Shown piece by piece: positions 7,122 through 10,152 of a stretch of 10,152 nucleotides of DNA (position 1 is its first letter; each line of letters begins with the position of its first letter). The DNA lies in NCBI GenBank assembly GCA_910585055.1, contig CAJUBY010000055.1, positions 1 through 10,152 of the forward strand, read 5' to 3'. Both the position numbers and the translations under genes were made by a program. The notes beneath the pieces are model-generated. The model did no database searches. It saw nothing but the letters and a program-made list of their open reading frames with translations, and was not told where the DNA came from. The DNA comes from an uncultured Christensenella sp. (GTDB taxonomy: Bacteria; Bacillota; Clostridia; Christensenellales; Pumilibacteraceae).

Positions 7122-7637
7122 TTATCTGTCCTCCTTATTGTTGCTCACAAGCCTTTTAAGCATATCGCTCAATTCGCCCAATTTAGCATAATCGCCGTTG
7201 TCTACGGCAGAACGTATCTCCGCTTTTAACCGCGCCTCTTCCGCCGCGGTATCGGCAGCGGTATGCGGTCTTTTTCCGATATGTCTGTCCGATTGTTGCA
7301 GCCGTTTGACCGTCTGCACTATCAAAGGCTCGAACACTTCGTAACATCTCGGACAACCGACGAATCCCGTCTTTAAAAATTCTTCGCTTGTCGTCTTACA
7401 AGTAGGACAGACCAAAGTACGTACAGACGGGGCTTCGAACAAACTGTTTAAATTGGACAGCAGTCCCATCGGAGACCCGTTTATAAGCTTGTTGAGCATA
7501 TCGAAGCTGTCATTCCCGGTATCCGGCCTGTAATTTTTTGCACAGTCTCCGCACAGATACTTTTTTTCCACATGATCGTTGCGCCGTATAAGCACTTCCG
7601 TAGTCGCTTCGCGCAATCCGCAATTTGTGCACTTCAT
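7122..7637 (-). CDS. mcsA: McsA, zinc-finger activator of McsB
   Basis: This 171-residue protein has two pairs of CxxC motifs: C3/C6 with C29/C32, and C77/C80 with C95/C98, fitting two zinc sites. A UVR-type helical hairpin sits at about residues 131-163 (EEARLKAEIRSAVDNGDYAKLGELSD), as in McsA of Bacillus. In that system McsA binds and activates the McsB kinase and helps deliver clients to ClpC. The ATG follows GGAG eight bases upstream, and the gene starts 20 bases after the ctsR stop. Its own stop lies inside the spacing of the mcsB ribosome binding site. Its position between ctsR and mcsB is the conserved order, which supports the name independently of the motifs. Confidence 0.95.
   Translation of the reverse strand: MKCTNCGLREATTEVLIRRNDHVEKKYLCGDCAKNYRPDTGNDSFDMLNKLINGSPMGLLSNLNSLFEAPSVRTLVCPTCKTTSEEFLKTGFVGCPRCYEVFEPLIVQTVKRLQQSDRHIGKRPHTAADTAAEEARLKAEIRSAVDNGDYAKLGELSDMLKRLVSNNKEDR
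7130..7135 (-). promoter_or_regulatory. Ribosome binding site deciding the TTG start of mcsB
   Basis: A perfect AGGAGG lies within the last codons of mcsA, nine bases before TTG at 7118-7120. It is the best candidate for initiating mcsB, which has no ATG close to the family N-terminus. Confidence 0.8.
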
Positions 7638-7657
7638 TTTATTTACTCCGAATAATT

Positions 7658-8122
7658 TTATTGAACATCGTGATTTTTAAGCGTTTCCATCAAAACACTT
7701 TTTAGTATAGAACCGCGCAACCTGTTTTTTGCTACGGTCGGCGCCAGCAATGCTTTGTCTGTCAGCGCGGCTTTCAGTAATCCCGCCTCCGATTTAGTAT
7801 AAACCCCGTCGGCGGTCAATCGCTCCAATATCTGACACGCCTTTCCGTACTCTATGCCGTCGGACAACGTCTGATCTATATATTTGAGCAATACGTCCTC
7901 CGCATTTTCGTTTACCCGTATAAGCGTTACGGAACCGCCTCCGCCGCGTCTGCTTTCCGTTATATATCCGCGCTCCGGCGTGAATCTTGTCGCAAGAACG
8001 TAATTGATTTGACTCGGAGCGACGGCGAAATATGCGGCAAGTTCGTTACGGTTGAAATTTACAGATAATTCCTCGCCTAACGTTTCAAGCAAAAACTTTT
8101 CAATTATATCGCTTACGGTCAT
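7658..8122 (-). CDS. ctsR: CtsR, repressor of class III heat-shock genes
   Basis: This 154-residue transcription repressor has a winged helix-turn-helix (about residues 24-68; NRNELAAYFAVAPSQINYVL). Its wing contains RRGGGG (58-63), the glycine-rich DNA-reading and temperature-sensing element of CtsR; Arg59 corresponds to an arginine that McsB can phosphorylate in Gram-positive relatives. A C-terminal helical dimerisation domain follows (about 75-154). It binds tandem (A/G)GTCAAA heptads, and such heptads lie just upstream of this gene (8155-8178), so the operon should be autoregulated. The ATG follows AAAAGGAG six bases upstream. It heads the ctsR-mcsA-mcsB-clpC operon. Confidence 0.97.
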   Translation of the reverse strand: MTVSDIIEKFLLETLGEELSVNFNRNELAAYFAVAPSQINYVLATRFTPERGYITESRRGGGGSVTLIRVNENAEDVLLKYIDQTLSDGIEYGKACQILERLTADGVYTKSEAGLLKAALTDKALLAPTVAKNRLRGSILKSVLMETLKNHDVQ

Positions 8123-8154
8123 TGATTACTCCTTTTCCTTTTGTTATGACGCAT

Positions 8155-8178
8155 AGTCAATAGTCAAAGAAAGTCAAA
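8155..8178 (+). promoter_or_regulatory. CtsR operator: three AGTCAAA-type heptads
   Basis: AGTCAAA (8162-8168), GAA, AGTCAAA (8172-8178) fits the published CtsR box RGTCAAA-NAN-RGTCAAA exactly. A third heptad, AGTCAAT (8155-8161), abuts it with no spacer. The boxes start about six bases downstream of the expected transcription start of the ctsR operon and would block the polymerase there. Confidence 0.92.
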
Positions 8179-8190
8179 TCTTATGGCTTT

Positions 8191-8219
8191 ATTATATACG
8201 TATATTATCGGTATGTCAA
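8191..8219 (-). promoter_or_regulatory. Consensus sigma-A promoter of the ctsR operon
   Basis: Minus-strand TTGACA (8214-8219) and TATAAT (8191-8196) are both perfect consensus hexamers with a 17-base spacer, so strong transcription is expected when CtsR is off. A perfect 12-bp palindrome ATATACGTATAT (8194-8205) straddles the -10 and spacer. It may only reflect AT-richness. Confidence 0.92.
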
Positions 8220-8243
8220 GTGTTTTTATTAAAAAATTTAAAT

Positions 8244-8273
8244 AAAAAACCGCCGTAGCGTTAGATACGACGG
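8244..8273 (-). terminator. Intrinsic terminator after the zinc-ribbon protein gene
   Basis: In the minus-strand transcript CCGTCGTA and TACGGCGG form an 8-bp stem (one G-U pair) with an 8-base loop, followed at once by six T's (8244-8249). It starts 12 bases after the stop of the zinc-ribbon gene and insulates the ctsR promoter. Confidence 0.9.
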
Positions 8274-8284
8274 AAATAAAACTT

Positions 8285-8785
8285 TTAGATACTTCTCAAC
8301 AGCGACGGGCCGGCATCGCTACCCATAACCATCAACACGATTGTCATAGTCAAAACAAAGACAAGTTCTATCAATGCGACTGATAAACAGACGCCGTCCG
8401 CAGCGGAATGCCGCGTGCCGTTTCCCTTTTTATCAGAAACGCAAAACCTAATGACAGTCACAGCCGCACAGCCTAAAGCGAGCAATATCGTAATAACTCC
8501 GAATACGATCGAGACTCCGTAAGAAAACAGAATAAATACGCCGGTAAATTGCATAAATGCCATAGCCGACAACCCGAGCGTAACAAAAATAACATAAAAA
8601 TTGTTGTTGAACCAGGTGAAATCGAACTGCTTAGGTTGAAAGACGTTATTATTACTTTCTGCCGCACCGTCTTGCCTGACGCTTTTGGTTACTTCGGAAG
8701 ACAGCGGATCCGCACCGCCGCAAGCCGAACAAAATCTTATGTCTCCTTCCGGAAGTTTGGTACCGCAATGTTTACAAAATGCCAT
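8285..8785 (-). CDS. Small membrane protein with N-terminal zinc ribbon
   Basis: This 166-residue protein starts MAFCKHCGTK. It has a zinc-ribbon built from C4, C7, C19 and C22 (CxxC-x11-CxxC), followed by a polar linker to about residue 60. Then come probably three hydrophobic helices (about 63-84, 86-115 and 131-155) joined by a basic loop (KKGNGTRH). This zinc-ribbon-plus-membrane design is very common among uncharacterised Clostridia proteins and gives no specific function. The frame extends two codons upstream to a TTG, but that lies only three bases from AGGAG; the ATG at 8785 has a nine-base spacing and is chosen. It follows the dCMP deaminase gene by 42 bases with no promoter seen between, so the two are probably co-transcribed. 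Confidence 0.85.
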   Translation of the reverse strand: MAFCKHCGTKLPEGDIRFCSACGGADPLSSEVTKSVRQDGAAESNNNVFQPKQFDFTWFNNNFYVIFVTLGLSAMAFMQFTGVFILFSYGVSIVFGVITILLALGCAAVTVIRFCVSDKKGNGTRHSAADGVCLSVALIELVFVLTMTIVLMVMGSDAGPSLLRSI

Positions 8786-8827
8786 TATCAAAATCTCCTA
8801 TATCCTATGTATTCGTAAAAACAAACG

Positions 8828-9292
8828 TCAATCGATCGGCGCTGACGGATCGAATTTTTCGATCTCCACACCGGCTTCTTTAAACAGCTCCAAAGAAAAA
8901 TCATCAGGATACCCGTCTTGATACACCACACGCACAATACCGCTGTTAATTATCATTTTGGTACATATTGCGCACGGCTGATGAGTGCAGTACAGTGTAG
9001 CTCCGTCGATACAAATTCCCATGCGCGCAGCCTGAATTATCGCGTTTTGTTCTGCGTGCGTTGCATAACACAATTCATGACGTGTGCCCGACGGGATGTT
9101 GAGTTCTCTGCGCAGGCAAACGCCTTTTTCCTTACAGCTTTTTATGCCCGAACTCGCACCGTTGTATCCGGTCGTCATTATACGTTTATTTTTGGCAATA
9201 ACGGCGCCGATCTGGCGGTTTGACTGAAAACAGCTCGACCATGTGGCGACTGTGTGCGCTATCTCCATAAAACGTGCATCCCATTTATTCAT
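8828..9292 (-). CDS. comEB: dCMP deaminase (ComEB-like)
   Basis: This 154-residue cytosolic zinc enzyme converts dCMP to dUMP, supplying the substrate for thymidylate synthase. The deaminase signatures are clear: THAEQNAI with zinc-binding His79 and proton-shuttling Glu81, and PCAIC with zinc ligands Cys107 and Cys110. The N-terminal WDARFMEIAHTVATWSSC and TGYNG (41-45) are typical of deoxycytidylate deaminases rather than cytidine or tRNA-adenosine deaminases. Extra cysteines (C21, C53, C59, C75) could hold a second, structural zinc as in phage T4 dCMP deaminase. The ATG gives the family N-terminus, though its ribosome binding site is weak (GGAAG, nine bases upstream). It has its own promoter overlapping the end of the upstream ATPase gene. 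The gene symbol rests on similarity to Bacillus ComEB, not on competence context. Confidence 0.93.
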   Translation of the reverse strand: MNKWDARFMEIAHTVATWSSCFQSNRQIGAVIAKNKRIMTTGYNGASSGIKSCKEKGVCLRRELNIPSGTRHELCYATHAEQNAIIQAARMGICIDGATLYCTHQPCAICTKMIINSGIVRVVYQDGYPDDFSLELFKEAGVEIEKFDPSAPID

Positions 9293-9316
9293 TGGTTACC
9301 ACTTCCGTATTTTATA

Positions 9317-9339
9317 TTGATAAGTATAACACATATCAA
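9317..9339. promoter_or_regulatory. Imperfect 23-bp dyad over the -10, candidate operator
   Basis: TTGATA (9317-9322) and TATCAA (9334-9339) are exact inverted repeats 11 bases apart. Three more inner pairs match, giving 9 of 11 symmetric positions centred on 9328. The dyad covers the -10 of the dCMP deaminase promoter and the ATPase stop codon. No known repressor is implied. Confidence 0.4.
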
Positions 9340-9351
9340 ACGGATTTGCAA
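9323..9351 (-). promoter_or_regulatory. Promoter for dCMP deaminase unit, overlapping ATPase 3' end
   Basis: Minus-strand TTGCAA (9346-9351) and TATACT (9323-9328) are 17 bases apart, and TGT before the -10 makes it an extended -10 type. The -35 and part of the spacer lie inside the last codons of the ATPase gene. Confidence 0.7.
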
Positions 9352-10152
9352 TGTTTTTCCCGACTTTTATCGGAACTAATTTTCTTTTCGGCATCATGTC
9401 TGCGTATAAACAGTTTCACGATTTCCACTGCCGGGATTATCGATGCCGAACACAGTATCACTGTCAGCCATTGCATACCGTCAAGCCATTGCAATGCGAA
9501 AATATCGTGAGTAGCCGGTATACACGCGAGCAGTATAGTCAGCGCCGCGCCCGTAAAAAACGACAGTATCAAAAGTTTGTTTTTGAAAAATCCCTTTGCA
9601 AATATGCTGCCCGTAATACTTCTTGCGTTAAAGCTGTGGAACAGCTGTACCAGACAAAGCGTCAGAAATGCCATCGTCGTACCCGCATCGTGTCCCCAAC
9701 CGGTAAACGCACAGCCCAAAAACACACCCAGAACTATTAATGTTTGGAAAATTCCTTGGTATATGATATTTATACCGACCTTACCGGAAAACAGTCCGTC
9801 GCCCGCATTTCGCGGCGGCGCGGTCATCACATTCCGTTCCGCCTGTTCCACTCCGAGCGCGAGCGCCGGCAAACTGTCCGTTACGAGATTTACCCATAAA
9901 ATCTGCAGCGGCAACAAAAATACGATAGGCTCTTTGGAAAACGCAAAAATAATAGTTGCAAAGAATAATGACAGCACTTCCGATAAGTTAGCCGCCAGAA
10001 GATACTGTATTGTTTTCTGCATGTTTGCAAAAATAGTTCTGCCCTCTTCTACGGCTGTAACTATAGTTGCGAAATTATCGTCGGCAAGCACCATATCCGC
10101 GGCTTCTTTAGTAACTTCGGTACCGGTTATACCCATACCTATACCGATATCC
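9336..10152 (-). CDS. P-type calcium-type ATPase, C-terminal part (partial)
   Basis: The frame runs off the right edge of the window; about 271 C-terminal residues are present. It opens with DIGIGMGITGTEVTKEAADM, the end of the nucleotide/phosphorylation domain hinge of P2-type ATPases. The membrane part follows: NLSEVLSLF in helix M5, LWVNLVTDSLPALALG in helix M6, then M7 to M10. In the animal calcium pump SERCA, Asn768/Glu771 (M5) and Asn796/Thr799/Asp800 (M6) bind calcium; N-x-x-E and N-x-x-TD are conserved here. The M8 position occupied by Glu908 in SERCA appears as Gln (LVQLFHSFNARS), as in single-site PMCA/SPCA-type pumps. Export of calcium, or possibly manganese, is therefore likely. 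The stop lies within the dCMP deaminase promoter region, and no terminator is visible. Confidence 0.93.
   Translation of the reverse strand, partial: DIGIGMGITGTEVTKEAADMVLADDNFATIVTAVEEGRTIFANMQKTIQYLLAANLSEVLSLFFATIIFAFSKEPIVFLLPLQILWVNLVTDSLPALALGVEQAERNVMTAPPRNAGDGLFSGKVGINIIYQGIFQTLIVLGVFLGCAFTGWGHDAGTTMAFLTLCLVQLFHSFNARSITGSIFAKGFFKNKLLILSFFTGAALTILLACIPATHDIFALQWLDGMQWLTVILCSASIIPAVEIVKLFIRRHDAEKKISSDKSREKHCKSV

Noticed and set aside
8211..8220. Another GTCAA heptad-like sequence upstream of ctsR as a fourth CtsR box
   Set aside because: TGTCAAG here is simply the reverse complement of the -35 element TTGACA and does not match the heptad ends.
1..10152. Mobile element, CRISPR array, tRNA or riboswitch
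   Set aside because: Read through both strands, no terminal repeats, transposase, regularly spaced repeats or cloverleaf-like sequence were seen, and the gaps between genes are short and explained by promoters and terminators.

Overview
The window looks like chromosomal DNA from an uncultured or poorly characterised member of the Firmicutes (Clostridia-type). The evidence is the complete four-gene heat-shock operon ctsR-mcsA-mcsB-clpC, the strong AGGAG-type ribosome binding sites, near-consensus sigma-A promoters with 17-base spacers, and the two-domain (long) hibernation factor. No IS element, phage gene, CRISPR array, tRNA or rRNA was seen. Apart from a GtrA-type fragment at the left edge, every gene lies on the minus strand, so transcription runs from high to low coordinates.

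From right to left, in transcription order: (a) the C-terminal third of a P-type calcium-type ATPase, entering from the right edge (9336-10152); (b) a promoter overlapping the end of that gene, then a dCMP deaminase and a small zinc-ribbon membrane protein, closed by an intrinsic terminator (8244-9351); (c) a perfect-consensus promoter with CtsR heptad boxes just downstream, then ctsR, mcsA, mcsB and clpC, tightly packed (3620-8219); (d) the ribosome hibernation factor hpf with its own extended -10 promoter and a strong terminator (2961-3604); (e) pgi with its own promoter (1438-2891); (f) a promoter, a degenerate HPr-like protein without the phospho-acceptor histidine, a 10-bp intercistronic hairpin, and a 253-residue protein of unknown function (283-1398); (g) a bidirectional terminator facing the convergent GtrA-type gene (3-263).

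The central operon is a protein quality-control circuit. CtsR represses the operon, McsA activates the arginine kinase McsB, McsB marks proteins (and CtsR in related species) with phospho-arginine, and ClpC unfolds the marked proteins for ClpP. hpf, another stress protein, follows with no visible terminator between, so some read-through from clpC is possible. The less conventional part is the HPr-like/unknown-protein pair next to pgi. I found no clear evidence of a wholly new multi-gene system. The best leads are the histidine-less HPr with its unknown partner and the intervening hairpin, the altered second phospho-arginine site of ClpC, and the dyad over the dCMP deaminase promoter. Stretches between genes are all shorter than 300 bases.
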